DNA of 51,259 nt, from positions 1 through 51,259 of the forward strand of contig CALKMS010000032.1 of assembly GCA_938091145.1 (NCBI GenBank), in the 5' to 3' direction. Positions 14,767 through 23,635 of the stretch are shown here, piece after piece. The position numbers were made by a program, and so were the translations under genes. The notes under the pieces were generated by a model that did not search any database, was not told the DNA's origin, and saw nothing but the letters and a program-made list of their open reading frames with translations. Each line of letters begins with the position of its first letter. The stretch's first letter is position 1. Origin of the DNA: an uncultured bacterium. Its GTDB lineage: Bacteria > Actinomycetota > Aquicultoria > SKW223 > CALKMS01.

Positions 14767-15700
14767 AATAAAAGAGCTTTTTTTAGAAAAAAAGTATTTC
14801 TTTCTTTCCACTCATCTTTACCCCGATGGTGACGCACTGGGTTCTTTGGTTGGGTTAGCGATTGCTTTGAGAAATCAAGGTAAAGTAGTGAAAATGGGTT
14901 TGGGTGAAAGGGAGCCCTTGCCTCCCCATTATCTTTTTTTACCCTATTTGGATGAAATTGTTTATCCTGATGGTCATTGGTTTAAAGAGGAAGTTTTTGT
15001 TGCTCTCGACTGCGCTTCAATGGCAAGACTGGGAGGCTGGGTTGAAAAGGCAAAAAAAGCAAAGTGGCTTGTCAACATTGATCACCACCAAACTAACGAG
15101 AGATTCGGGAGTTTAAACTTAATTGAGGTAAAATCTTCCTCCACCAGTGAGCTGGTTTTTATAATCCTCAAGGAGTTGGGTTTCGAATTGAATAAAGAAG
15201 CGGCTCTAGCTTTTTATGTTGGTATTTTAACCGATACCGGCCGTTTTCAATACGCCAATACGTCGGCAAAAACTTTTGAAATTGCTCGCGAACTAATTGG
15301 TTTTGGACTCGATACCTTTCAAATTTTCCAAAATGTTTATGAAAATTACTCTTTCAACTGCTTGAAACTTTTAGGGCTGATACTTAAGAGAGCTCGAAAG
15401 GAAGGAGAGTTAATTCATTCATACCTCACTCAAAGGGACTTGGCAAAGTTTAATGTTGGTTTGTCAGAAACCGAGAATTACATTGATTTCTTGAGGTTAA
15501 ATCGCGATTCAAAGCTGGCAATCCTTTTTAAAGAGTTACCTGATGGTAATTGGAAAGTAAGTTTGCGTGGTAAGAAAGGTGTTTATTCCCATCTAATTGC
15601 TTCTCGGTTTGGTGGGGGGGGCCATCCGGGAGCAGCTGGTTTCACAACTAGTTTGCCCCGAAGAAAAGTTTTAAATTTAATAAAAGGGGATTTAATTTAA
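14726..15700 (+). CDS. nrnA: DHH-family oligoribonuclease / pAp phosphatase (NrnA-like)
   Basis: Cytoplasmic DHH/DHHA1 phosphoesterase of 324 residues that probably degrades short RNAs (nanoRNAs) and/or dephosphorylates pAp; related enzymes cleave c-di-AMP or pApA. The metal-binding motifs are present in order: STHLYPDGDALGS (Asp34, Asp36), the Asp of FVALDCA, the DHH triad IDHHQTN (about 114), TDTGRFQY, and the DHHA1 glycine loop GGGGHPGAAG near the C-terminus. Start is TTG 14726, with AGGGAG about 10 bases upstream, overlapping rbfA. It sits between rbfA and truB, its usual place in Gram-positive bacteria. Confidence 0.93.
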   Translation: MNLLRKKEEKELSKIKELFLEKKYFFLSTHLYPDGDALGSLVGLAIALRNQGKVVKMGLGEREPLPPHYLFLPYLDEIVYPDGHWFKEEVFVALDCASMARLGGWVEKAKKAKWLVNIDHHQTNERFGSLNLIEVKSSSTSELVFIILKELGFELNKEAALAFYVGILTDTGRFQYANTSAKTFEIARELIGFGLDTFQIFQNVYENYSFNCLKLLGLILKRARKEGELIHSYLTQRDLAKFNVGLSETENYIDFLRLNRDSKLAILFKELPDGNWKVSLRGKKGVYSHLIASRFGGGGHPGAAGFTTSLPRRKVLNLIKGDLI

Positions 15701-15701
15701 A

Positions 15702-16628
15702 GTGAACGGTTTTTTGGTGGTTGATAAGCCTCCTTTTATTACTTCACATGATGTGGTCGACCGAGTAAGAAGGTTTTTTAAGGAAAAAAAAGTAGGCCAT
15801 ACTGGAACCCTCGACCCGATGGCCACAGGAGTTCTCGTTCTTGCTTTGGGTAAAGCAACTCGGCTGAGTCGATTTCTTAAACTGGAACCTAAAACTTATT
15901 TGGCTGAGATAACTTTTGGGATCGAAACAGATACGCTGGACTCAACTGGAAAAGTAGTTTGCGAAAAAAAAGTGAGTTTAAACGAAGAAGAAGTTGAAGA
16001 AGGGCTAAACCGTTTTTTGGGACGGGTAATGCAAATACCCCCAATGACTTCTGCAATTAAGAAAAACGGTGTTCCTCTTTACGTTTTGGCTCGGAAGGGT
16101 TTGGAAGTTGAGAGAACACCGCGGGAAGTTTTTTTTTACCGACTTGAACTTTTGAAGTTAGAATTAGGAGATAATCCTAAAGCTACGATCAGGGTGGAAA
16201 GCTCAAAGGGTGCTTACATTCGGGTTTTAGCTGCCGACTTAGGGAAAGCTTTGGGGACGGTTGCTCATCTTTCAGGTTTGAGGCGGTTGAGTTGCGGCAG
16301 TTTTTCCTTGGAACAAGCTCACACACTTAAAGAGCTTAAAGCTTTGCGGGATGAGGGAAGGCTTGAGGAGGTCTTGATTCCTTTGAATGAGGGTTTAAGT
16401 CACTGCCCAAAAGTAATTCTCAAAAATTCTTTTACTTATAAAGTGAAAAGAGGTCAACCGCCCAATCTGGCTATGATTTCAAAAAAGCCATTTAATCTGA
16501 AAAATGGCGTGGTAGTGAGGTTAGTTGAGTCTTCAGGCGAACTTTTAGCAGTTGCTCGCTGGCAGGGTGAATTCGTTTATGACTTGCGCCAGCCAGTTGC
16601 CAAATTGGAAGTGGTGTTGGCAAATTGA
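15702..16628 (+). CDS. truB: tRNA pseudouridine-55 synthase
   Basis: Makes pseudouridine 55 in the T-loop of tRNAs. The 308 residues contain the TruB catalytic block GHTGTLDPMATGVL with catalytic Asp38, the KxYxA-type KTYLAEITFG strand, and a PUA-like C-terminal domain. The GTG start lies 1 base after the nrnA stop and the stop overlaps the ribF TTG start (TTGA). It is part of the same ribosome and tRNA maturation operon. Confidence 0.96.
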   Translation: MNGFLVVDKPPFITSHDVVDRVRRFFKEKKVGHTGTLDPMATGVLVLALGKATRLSRFLKLEPKTYLAEITFGIETDTLDSTGKVVCEKKVSLNEEEVEEGLNRFLGRVMQIPPMTSAIKKNGVPLYVLARKGLEVERTPREVFFYRLELLKLELGDNPKATIRVESSKGAYIRVLAADLGKALGTVAHLSGLRRLSCGSFSLEQAHTLKELKALRDEGRLEEVLIPLNEGLSHCPKVILKNSFTYKVKRGQPPNLAMISKKPFNLKNGVVVRLVESSGELLAVARWQGEFVYDLRQPVAKLEVVLAN

Positions 16629-17554
16629 GAAAGATTAAATTTGTTCTAACTGGCTTGCGTGAAGGAAGTGTTTTAGCTATTGGTGTTTTCGACGGTGTTC
16701 ACCTAGGCCATCAGTTGCTTTTGCGTAAAGCAAAGGATTTAGCCGAAAAAGAAAGAACTATTCTGGCGGTTTTGACCTTTTCCCCCCATCCAGAGGAAAT
16801 TTTGAGAGGGGAAAGAAATTTTCTAATCTTGCCGGAAGAAGAGCGGAAAAATAAACTTCTTCAGATGGGGGCTGACCTAATAATGACTCAGAAAATCGAC
16901 GACTCTTTTTTATCGCTAGAACCTGCAGAGTTTGTTGAGGAAATTGCTGCCTTTAATCCGGCTTGGGTAGTAATCGGCAAGGATTTTCATTTTGGCCGGG
17001 GGAAAAGTGGCGACGCAAATTTGATGCGAAAAATGGGAAATAAGTTTGGGTTTAAAGTATATCCTGTTCCTCTTTATGAAGTGAATGGAAAGAAGGTTAG
17101 TAGTAGCTTGATCCGAGAAGCTTTGTCGATAGGTGACTTTGAAATGGCTCGAAAGCTTCTGGGTTTTCCTTATTATTTAGTGGGCGAGGTGGAGAGGAGA
17201 AAAGGCTTGGCTTCCAAAGTTTTGGGGTATCCAACAGCAAACCTTTCCGTCGATGAAAGACTTTTTAGTTTGCCATCAGGTGTTTACCTTGGCCGGGTGT
17301 TTTTTCAAGGTAAAGAGCACAAATCTTTGGTATATAGCGGCACGAGCCCTACTTTAGGATTAGACCAGAAGGCTTTGGAGGTTCATTTTCTTGACTTTAA
17401 AGGAGAAGTTCCTAAAGGTTCAAAGCTCAAAGTTGAACTTTTAAAAAAGCTTCGAGAAGAAATGCATTTTTCGAATCTGAAAGAGTTGAAGGAACAAATT
17501 GAAAGCGATATTGCAAGAGCAAAAAATATTGAGTTGCCCATTTCAGAAAGATAA
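16625..17554 (+). CDS. ribF: Bifunctional riboflavin kinase / FAD synthetase
   Basis: Converts riboflavin to FMN and FMN to FAD. The 309 residues comprise an N-terminal adenylyltransferase (about 1-180) with GVFDGVHLGHQLLL, TFSPHPEEIL and VSSSLIREAL, and a C-terminal riboflavin kinase barrel (about 185-305) with KGLASKVLGYPTANL and SLVYSGTSPTLG. The start is TTG inside the truB stop. The truB-ribF pair is common to many bacteria. Confidence 0.96.
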   Translation: MRKIKFVLTGLREGSVLAIGVFDGVHLGHQLLLRKAKDLAEKERTILAVLTFSPHPEEILRGERNFLILPEEERKNKLLQMGADLIMTQKIDDSFLSLEPAEFVEEIAAFNPAWVVIGKDFHFGRGKSGDANLMRKMGNKFGFKVYPVPLYEVNGKKVSSSLIREALSIGDFEMARKLLGFPYYLVGEVERRKGLASKVLGYPTANLSVDERLFSLPSGVYLGRVFFQGKEHKSLVYSGTSPTLGLDQKALEVHFLDFKGEVPKGSKLKVELLKKLREEMHFSNLKELKEQIESDIARAKNIELPISER

Positions 17555-17578
17555 AATTTGTTTTTGGGAGGTTGAAAA

Positions 17579-18325
17579 GTGGTGAAGGAAAAAAGGAGTT
17601 CGTGGTGGAAGGAAAACTCGACTTTTGCTATTCCCGGGTTAATACTCATTTTGCTTTTATTCTATGCTATTTCTTATTCGCGCGGGGGTGAGCTGGTTTT
17701 ATCTACTCCTTCAGCCGCTGAATGTGCTAAGGCTTTAATCAATCAGGCAGAAATGGCTAGCGGCAAGAAGTTTCGTCTGGAAATAGTTGACGAAGGAACT
17801 TTAGAAGTAATAAACAAGAAGAAAGCTGTTGCTTTAATTGCCCCTTTTTCACTTGAGCTTTTCTCGGCAGGTGCTATGCCCATAGCTGTAGATGCTTTGG
17901 TGGCGGTTTCTTATGAAGGTCGGAGTTTAAATCAGGACGAAATTTCCAGTCTTGAAAAAGCTGGAAAGTTTTTTTATCCCCCTAAAGATCTTTGGCCTTT
18001 TTTTAATTATCGAGTAGCTCCTGTTTCCAAAAATCCCTGTATTTTTAATTCTGGAGTTTCAATGGGGAAAGATGCTGTTGCATTAATTCCATGGTCTCAG
18101 GCCCAAAAGAAAGGTTTGAAGGTTGGTGCTTATAATGGAATGATTCCGAGCGAAAATAGCATTTCGGTCTTACAGTATCCACTCTGGTATCAAATCTTTC
18201 TCTTTACATCTGGTAAAGAAGAAACTGAAAAGGCAGGAGTAGGTTTGCTTTTGAAAGCGGCTAGGCAAAAGGGATTTAAAAAATACTTGAGGGAATTAGG
18301 TTTTTATCCTTGGCCGGTGGAGTAA
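17579..18325 (+). CDS. Membrane-anchored PstS-like substrate-binding domain protein
   Basis: A 248-residue protein with a short basic N-terminus, one membrane segment (about residues 18-36: PGLILILLLFYAISYS) and no lipobox, so it is probably tethered outside the cell. The remainder resembles the phosphate-binding (PstS, PBP_like) fold: an initial STPSAAECAKALINQAE strand-helix, VDALVAVSYEGRSLNQDEI (compare the usual domain-crossing strand and 'ls.eq' helix), VALIPWSQA, and a C-terminal QYPLWYQIFLF...KYLRELGFYPWP. The serine/glycine-rich phosphate loops of true PstS are not evident and no pst transporter genes are nearby. The start follows GGGAGG; GTG 17582 is an equal alternative. The function is inference. 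Confidence 0.65.
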   Translation: MVKEKRSSWWKENSTFAIPGLILILLLFYAISYSRGGELVLSTPSAAECAKALINQAEMASGKKFRLEIVDEGTLEVINKKKAVALIAPFSLELFSAGAMPIAVDALVAVSYEGRSLNQDEISSLEKAGKFFYPPKDLWPFFNYRVAPVSKNPCIFNSGVSMGKDAVALIPWSQAQKKGLKVGAYNGMIPSENSISVLQYPLWYQIFLFTSGKEETEKAGVGLLLKAARQKGFKKYLRELGFYPWPVE

Positions 18326-18353
18326 AATCCCGAAAGGACGAGCTAAAGAAAAC

Positions 18354-19001
18354 TTGGAAATTAAAAATAGAGTCAAGGAAATAATTGAACGCTTACTCAG
18401 GACTTATCCGGAAGCAAAAATTGCTTTGAAATTCACCAACCCTCTTGAACTTCTTGTTGCCACTATTCTCTCAGCTCAAACAACTGATAAAAAAGTAAAC
18501 GAAGTCACAGCTTCCCTTTTTAGGAAGTATCGGAAGCCTGAGGACTATGCTCGAGCTGATCTGAAGGAGCTGGAAAACGATGTTAAAGAACTTGGCTTTT
18601 TTCGAAACAAAGCTCGAAATATAAAAATGGCGGCGGAGATGATTGTTCGGGAATTTAAAGGAGAAGTTCCTCAAACAATGGAAGAATTAACTCGGCTGCC
18701 TGGAGTTGCCAGAAAAACTGCCAACATAGTTTTAGCTAATGCGTTTTCGGTAGTTGTTGGCATACCGGTTGATACTCACGTTTTTCGTTTGAGCCATCGT
18801 TTAGGTTTTTCTCAAGAGAAAGACCCGGTTAAGGTTGAAAGGGACTTAATGGAGCTGGTTCCTAAAGAGCACTGGTTTAAGTTTCCCTATCTTTTAATCG
18901 AGCATGGTAGGGCTATCTGTCAAGCTAGGAAGCCAGCTTGTAGTCGATGTGTTTTAAGCGATCTTTGCCCTTCAGCTGGCAAACTTTCAAACTCGGTTTG
19001 A
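18354..19001 (+). CDS. nth: Endonuclease III (DNA glycosylase/AP lyase)
   Basis: Base-excision repair enzyme that removes oxidised pyrimidines and nicks abasic sites. The 215 residues contain the helix-hairpin-helix LPGVARKTANIVL with catalytic Lys121, the catalytic Asp140 in VDTHVFRLSHRLG, and the [4Fe-4S] cluster cysteines 189, 196, 199 and 205 (C-x6-C-x2-C-x5-C). TTG is the start. A hairpin with a T-run overlaps the stop codon. Confidence 0.96.
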   Translation: MEIKNRVKEIIERLLRTYPEAKIALKFTNPLELLVATILSAQTTDKKVNEVTASLFRKYRKPEDYARADLKELENDVKELGFFRNKARNIKMAAEMIVREFKGEVPQTMEELTRLPGVARKTANIVLANAFSVVVGIPVDTHVFRLSHRLGFSQEKDPVKVERDLMELVPKEHWFKFPYLLIEHGRAICQARKPACSRCVLSDLCPSAGKLSNSV

Positions 19002-19010
19002 TGGTTTTTT
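18987..19010 (+). terminator. Weak intrinsic terminator after nth
   Basis: TCAAAC (18987-18992), loop TCG, GTTTGA (18996-19001), then TGG and six Ts. The stem is short and A/T-rich. It would end the long operon just before the separate lysA promoter. Confidence 0.45.
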
Positions 19011-19012
19011 AC

Positions 19013-19043
19013 TTCAAAAGTTTTGACTTCCTTATGTTAAACT
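19013..19043 (+). promoter_or_regulatory. Candidate leaderless promoter of lysA
   Basis: TAAACT (19038-19043) lies exactly 6 bases before the TTG at 19050, so transcription is predicted to start at the start codon. TTCAAA (19013-19018) is the best -35, at a long 19-base spacing. No Shine-Dalgarno is present. Confidence 0.35.
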
Positions 19044-19049
19044 AATGCT

Positions 19050-20375
19050 TTGAAGCCAATGGATTTAGCTAGGGTTTTACCTTATACGGCTACGGTAAAC
19101 AACAAAAACCACCTAGTTGTGGGTGGTTGCGACGTGGTCGAGCTTGCTCAGGAATTTGGTACCCCGCTTTTCGTTTACGATGAAGAGACCATCAGGGAAA
19201 ACATTCGTCGGTATAAAGAGGCTTTTGCTTCTCGGACTCAAAATTTCGAAATTGTTTATGCTGGAAAGGCCTTTCTTTGTCAGGCAATCTGCCAGCTTAT
19301 GATGAAAGAGGGACTTAGTATTGATGTTTCTTCTGGTGGAGAAATTTACACAGCTATGAAAGCTAATTTTCCTTCAGAAAGAATTTATTTTCACGGCAAC
19401 AATAAAACCGAAGAAGAGATTGATTTGGCTTTAAGCTACTCAGTTGGGGGAGTTATTGTGGATAGTTTTGATGAAATTGAACTTTTGGAAGAAAAGGTTA
19501 AAAACAGGGGGAAGAAGCTACCGGTTTTTCTGCGCATTACACCTGGAGTTATTCCTTCCACTCACTCTTTTATCCAAACTGGTCAAGTTGATTCCAAGTT
19601 TGGTTTCGGCTTGGCGGGTGGCTTAGCTCTGAAGGCGACTCAAAAAGTGCTTGAAAGCTCCTTTCTTGAATTGAGGGGTTTTCATGTTCACATTGGCTCT
19701 CAAATCTTTCTTCTTCGTTCATATGCTCGGGCGGTGGAGGTTATAATGGGGTTTATAAGTGAGGTGAAGAAAGAGTGCAATTTCGTTACTCGAGAATTGA
19801 ACCTTGGCGGCGGTCTGGGAATTTCCTATCGAACGACTGATGAACCGGCAACCATTGAGGAGTTCGCTGAAGTATTGGTTGAGGGGGTAAAAAGAGAAGG
19901 AGAGAAGCATGGGTTGGAAATACCGAAGATTATGGTTGAACCTGGACGCTCAATTGTTGGTCAGGCAGCAGTTACTATTTATCGAGTAGGGACGGTGAAG
20001 GAAATCCCGGGCATCAGAATTTATGTTTCAGTGGACGGTGGAATGTCTGACAATCTTCGGCCAATGCTTTACGGTGCCGTTTATGAAGCCATTCTAGCTA
20101 ATCGGGTGGAAAATGGAAAGAAGGTGAAGGTAACAGTTGCCGGTAAACACTGCGAGTCGGGTGATATTCTGATTAAAGAAGCTTATCTACCTATGCCTCG
20201 CCGTGGTGATTATTTATGCACACCCTCAACTGGTGCTTATGGGTATGCTATGGCAAATAACTATAATCGGCAGCCGAGACCGGCGGTGGTGATGGTCCGC
20301 GATGGAAAGGCAAGGGTGATTATTGAAAGAGAAAGTTTTGAAGATTTGGTTCGTTTGGATCGACCATATTTTTAG
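19050..20375 (+). CDS. lysA: Diaminopimelate decarboxylase
   Basis: PLP-dependent fold-type III enzyme making lysine from meso-diaminopimelate. The 441 residues have the PLP lysine in YAGKAFLC (Lys73), HVHIGSQ, the phosphate-binding GGGLGISY, EPGRSIVGQA, the active-site GKHCESGD, and TGAYGYAMANNYN near the C-terminus. The N-terminus LPYTATVNNKNHLVVGGCDVVELA matches the actinobacterial/clostridial form. The start may be TTG 19050 (6 bases after a -10 box) or ATG 19059; neither has a ribosome binding site. It begins the lysA-hom-thrC-thrB block characteristic of Actinomycetota. Confidence 0.95.
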   Translation: MKPMDLARVLPYTATVNNKNHLVVGGCDVVELAQEFGTPLFVYDEETIRENIRRYKEAFASRTQNFEIVYAGKAFLCQAICQLMMKEGLSIDVSSGGEIYTAMKANFPSERIYFHGNNKTEEEIDLALSYSVGGVIVDSFDEIELLEEKVKNRGKKLPVFLRITPGVIPSTHSFIQTGQVDSKFGFGLAGGLALKATQKVLESSFLELRGFHVHIGSQIFLLRSYARAVEVIMGFISEVKKECNFVTRELNLGGGLGISYRTTDEPATIEEFAEVLVEGVKREGEKHGLEIPKIMVEPGRSIVGQAAVTIYRVGTVKEIPGIRIYVSVDGGMSDNLRPMLYGAVYEAILANRVENGKKVKVTVAGKHCESGDILIKEAYLPMPRRGDYLCTPSTGAYGYAMANNYNRQPRPAVVMVRDGKARVIIERESFEDLVRLDRPYF

Positions 20376-20397
20376 AAGACAAAGGAGGTAAATTTAT

Positions 20398-21684
20398 TTG
20401 GAAATTGGAGTAGGAATAATTGGTCTGGGAACGGTTGGAGGTTCTGTTTATAAAGTTTTGGCTCAAAACCGGGAAAAAATCGAGAAAGAGGTTGGGCAAC
20501 CAGTTAAGGTAAAAAAAGTTTTTGATCTCAACCAAAGCAGGTATGATGAACTTTCAGTTCCTGAAGAGCAACGTGCTCTTTCGGCGAAGGAAGTTTTAAA
20601 TCGAGACGATATTTCAATCGTTGTTGAGCTTATAGGTAATATTGAGCCTGCGCGCTCTATTATTCTGGAGAGTTTAAAGAGCGGGAAAAGCGTGGTCACT
20701 GCCAATAAGGAGCTTTTAGCCTTGCACGGAGAAGAACTTTTTACAGTTGCTGCTGAGAGTGGTGTTGATTTGCTTTTTGAAGCGAGCGTAGGCGGTGGTA
20801 TACCCATAATTAAGCCTCTTAAGGAATCGTTGACAGGCAATCGAGTTCGGGAGGTAATGGGTATTGTAAATGGTACGACCAACTATATTTTAAGTCGGAT
20901 GAGCGAGGAAGGTTGTAGTTTTTCTGACGCTTTGAAGGAAGCTCAAGAAAAAGGATATGCCGAAGCTGACCCTTCAGCTGATGTAGAAGGGCGGGATGCC
21001 GCTTCAAAGATTGCCATTCTGGCTTCGATAGCTTTTAATTCGCGGATCCTATCTACTCAAGTTTATTGTGAGGGTATTAGGAAGATAACTCCTCAAGACA
21101 TTAAGTATGCTAAGGAGCTTGGCTTTGTCATCAAGCTTCTGGCGGTGGGCAAGGAAGAGAATGGTTTAATCGATGTGCGGGTGCACCCAGCTCTGATACC
21201 CGTTACTCATCCTCTAGCCTCTGTAGAAAAAGTTTATAACGCTATTTATGTGAGAGGGGACGTGGTGGGAGAGGTGATGTTTTTTGGTCCGGGAGCAGGA
21301 GGAATGGCAGCGGCCAGTTCAGTGGTGGGAGACATAATTGAGATTGCTCGAAATTTAAAGTTCGGAAGTTTGGGGAGGATAGGTTGCACTTGTTTCGAGT
21401 CCAAGAAAGTGAGACCAATTGAGGATTTGATAACTCGCTACTATGTTTTGATGGAGGTTCTTGATCGGCCTGGGGTTTTGGCTTCCATAGCTGGGGAGTT
21501 TGGGAAAGCTCAAGTTAGTCTGGCTAGTGTCATTCAGAAAGAAACTTTTGGAGAACGGGCTGAGCTGGTGTTTATGACCCATAAAACTATTGAGAGCTCT
21601 TTTAGGAAAGCCCTTGAGGCGATAAAGGGTTTGCCAGTGGTTAACGAAGTCAAAAATGTAATAAGAGTTGAAGGAGAAGAATGA
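20398..21684 (+). CDS. hom: Homoserine dehydrogenase
   Basis: Reduces aspartate semialdehyde to homoserine for threonine and methionine. The 428 residues contain the Rossmann motif GIIGLGTVGGSV, VTANKELLALHG, FEASVGGGIPII, the family signature around GYAEADPSADVEGRDAASK, and a C-terminal ACT domain (about 350-428: YVLMEVLDRPGVLASIAG) for feedback control by an amino acid, usually threonine. The TTG start follows AGGAGGT. It overlaps thrC by 4 bases. Confidence 0.96.
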   Translation: MEIGVGIIGLGTVGGSVYKVLAQNREKIEKEVGQPVKVKKVFDLNQSRYDELSVPEEQRALSAKEVLNRDDISIVVELIGNIEPARSIILESLKSGKSVVTANKELLALHGEELFTVAAESGVDLLFEASVGGGIPIIKPLKESLTGNRVREVMGIVNGTTNYILSRMSEEGCSFSDALKEAQEKGYAEADPSADVEGRDAASKIAILASIAFNSRILSTQVYCEGIRKITPQDIKYAKELGFVIKLLAVGKEENGLIDVRVHPALIPVTHPLASVEKVYNAIYVRGDVVGEVMFFGPGAGGMAAASSVVGDIIEIARNLKFGSLGRIGCTCFESKKVRPIEDLITRYYVLMEVLDRPGVLASIAGEFGKAQVSLASVIQKETFGERAELVFMTHKTIESSFRKALEAIKGLPVVNEVKNVIRVEGEE

Positions 21685-22739
21685 GCTGGCCCGGTGTGAT
21701 AGAAAAATACCGTTTTTACCTTCCAGTCACTCCTTCAACTCCTGTTGTTACTCTGCACGAAGGTGGGACTCCTTTAATTCCTTCTAAGGCATTGAGCCGC
21801 GATCTAAATCTGAGGATTTATTACAAGTTTGAAGGCCTCAACCCTACTGGTTCGTTTAAGGATCGGGGTATGACTGTTGCTATTAGCAAAGCAGTGGAGG
21901 AAGGAGCTAAAGCTGTGATTTGTGCTTCGACTGGTAACACCTCAGCTTCGGCTGCCGCTTATGCAGCCAGAGCTGGCCTTAAATGCTTTGTTCTCATTCC
22001 GGAAGGAAAAATAGCGCGTGGAAAGCTCGTTCAAGCCTTAATGCATCACGCGGTAGTAATTGGCATAAAAGGTAATTTTGACCAAGCTCTTGCTCTAGTT
22101 CGCCGTCTTTCAGCTGATTATCCTTTAAGTTTAGTTAATTCTTTGAATCCTCACAGAATTGAAGGCCAAAAAACGGCTGCTTTTGAAGTTTGCGATGACC
22201 TTGATGACTCGCCGGATTATTTATTTATACCGGTAGGCAACGCCGGAAACATCACTGCTTACTGGAAAGGTTTTAAGGAATACTTCGAAAGGGGAGCTAT
22301 CACGAAGAAACCGCGCTTATTTGGTTTTCAAGCAGCTGGGGCTGCCCCTTTGGTTTTGGGACATCCGGTAGAAAGGCCTGAAACAGTGGCGACCGCGATC
22401 AGAATAGGGAAGCCAGCCAGGGGCGAGGAAGCACTTCAGGCAGCGCGCGAATCCGGAGGAGAAATCGACATGGTAACGGATGAAGAAATACTTAAGGCTT
22501 ATCATTTTTTAGCAGAGAAAGAAGGCCTTTTTGTTGAACCGGCTTCAGCTGCTTCAGTTGCGGGCTTATTGAAAAAATTTTCTCAAGGGGTAGTCCCCCC
22601 AGGGGCCCAAATAGTTTGCGTGTTGACGGGGTGCGGCCTAAAAGATCCTGATACAGCTTTGAAAGTCAAGATGGAGATGAATATTGTAGAAAGCGAAGAA
22701 GAAACTAAGAAGTTGATTTTGAAGGAAATGAAATGGTAA
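21681..22739 (+). CDS. thrC: Threonine synthase
   Basis: PLP enzyme converting O-phosphohomoserine to threonine. The 352 residues are of the short type. The PLP lysine is in NPTGSFKDRGM (Lys60), followed by STGNTSASAAAYAARAGL, the glycine loop VGNAGNITAYW, and EPASAASVAGL. The ATG overlaps the hom stop (ATGA) and the end overlaps thrB by 7 bases. Confidence 0.96.
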   Translation: MSWPGVIEKYRFYLPVTPSTPVVTLHEGGTPLIPSKALSRDLNLRIYYKFEGLNPTGSFKDRGMTVAISKAVEEGAKAVICASTGNTSASAAAYAARAGLKCFVLIPEGKIARGKLVQALMHHAVVIGIKGNFDQALALVRRLSADYPLSLVNSLNPHRIEGQKTAAFEVCDDLDDSPDYLFIPVGNAGNITAYWKGFKEYFERGAITKKPRLFGFQAAGAAPLVLGHPVERPETVATAIRIGKPARGEEALQAARESGGEIDMVTDEEILKAYHFLAEKEGLFVEPASAASVAGLLKKFSQGVVPPGAQIVCVLTGCGLKDPDTALKVKMEMNIVESEEETKKLILKEMKW

Positions 22740-23635
22740 AAACAGTTGTTCCGGGTTCCACATCTAATCTTGGTTCTGGCTTTGATGTGTTTGGCTTAGC
22801 TTTACCTTTGTTTTTAGAACTTGAGTTTCAATTCAGTTCCCAATATGAAATTGTCGCTGAAGGAGAAGGTGCCGATACTTTGCCATTAAATACTCGCAAT
22901 CTAATCTTTCGCACTTTCGAGTTTTTCTGCATGAAGTTGGGAAAGAAACCAGTGCCACTTCAGGTTAGGATTCAGAATGAAATTCCTTTGACTCGAGGCT
23001 TGGGTAGCAGTGCGGCGGCAATCGTCGGTTCGCTAATTGCTGCTAATAAACTGTACCGAACTGAACTGAGTTTGAGAGATATTTTTCAATTAGCGGCAGA
23101 GTATGAAGGGCATCCTGACAATGTAAGCGCAAGTTTATTTGGCGGGTTTACCATTTCTTACCAGGTTGGTAATGCTTATGAAACGCGTAGTTATAAACTG
23201 CATCCTGATCTCCGAGTTTTTTTGTTGATTCCTCCGACTGGACTTTCTACCCATGAAGCTCGTGGGGTTTTGCCTGAAACAGTGAGACTTGATGATGCTA
23301 TTTTTAACCTTTCAAGAGCATCTCTCCTTGCCCTTTCTTTGATTAGGGGCGACTGGGGCGACATAAAGGAAGCAATGAAAGATAAACTTCATCAACCTTA
23401 TCGTCAGAAATTGATACCACAACTTTCAGATTTGCTGACTCACCTTAACAACCTTTCGGCTGTGCTTGGTGCTTCTTTGAGTGGCGCGGGGCCTGCCTTG
23501 GTTGGTTTTTACAAAAAAACAGATGAAGAAAGTTTGAAAGCAGATATTCAGTGCCTTTTGAATCAAAAAAAGCTGAATTACAAGCTAAAATTTTTGAGGA
23601 TAGAAGAAAAAGGCGCTACCATAATAGAGGATTGA
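22733..23635 (+). CDS. thrB: Homoserine kinase
   Basis: GHMP-family kinase phosphorylating homoserine. The 300 residues include the substrate motif PGSTSNLGSGFDVFGLAL, the ATP loop PLTRGLGSSAAAIVG (about 86-99), EGHPDNVSASLFGG, and the C-terminal motif LGASLSGAGPALVGF. It completes the threonine branch started by hom and thrC. Its stop codon shares one base with the next ATG (TGATG). Confidence 0.95.
   Translation: MVKTVVPGSTSNLGSGFDVFGLALPLFLELEFQFSSQYEIVAEGEGADTLPLNTRNLIFRTFEFFCMKLGKKPVPLQVRIQNEIPLTRGLGSSAAAIVGSLIAANKLYRTELSLRDIFQLAAEYEGHPDNVSASLFGGFTISYQVGNAYETRSYKLHPDLRVFLLIPPTGLSTHEARGVLPETVRLDDAIFNLSRASLLALSLIRGDWGDIKEAMKDKLHQPYRQKLIPQLSDLLTHLNNLSAVLGASLSGAGPALVGFYKKTDEESLKADIQCLLNQKKLNYKLKFLRIEEKGATIIED

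Noticed and set aside
19117..21582. Many shorter open frames on both strands inside lysA, hom and other genes
   Set aside because: They lie in other frames of well-supported genes, lack ribosome binding sites and resemble no family.
23551..23634. Longer N-terminus for the debranching-type enzyme
   Set aside because: It would overlap the conserved end of thrB; the TGATG junction is the typical coupled start.
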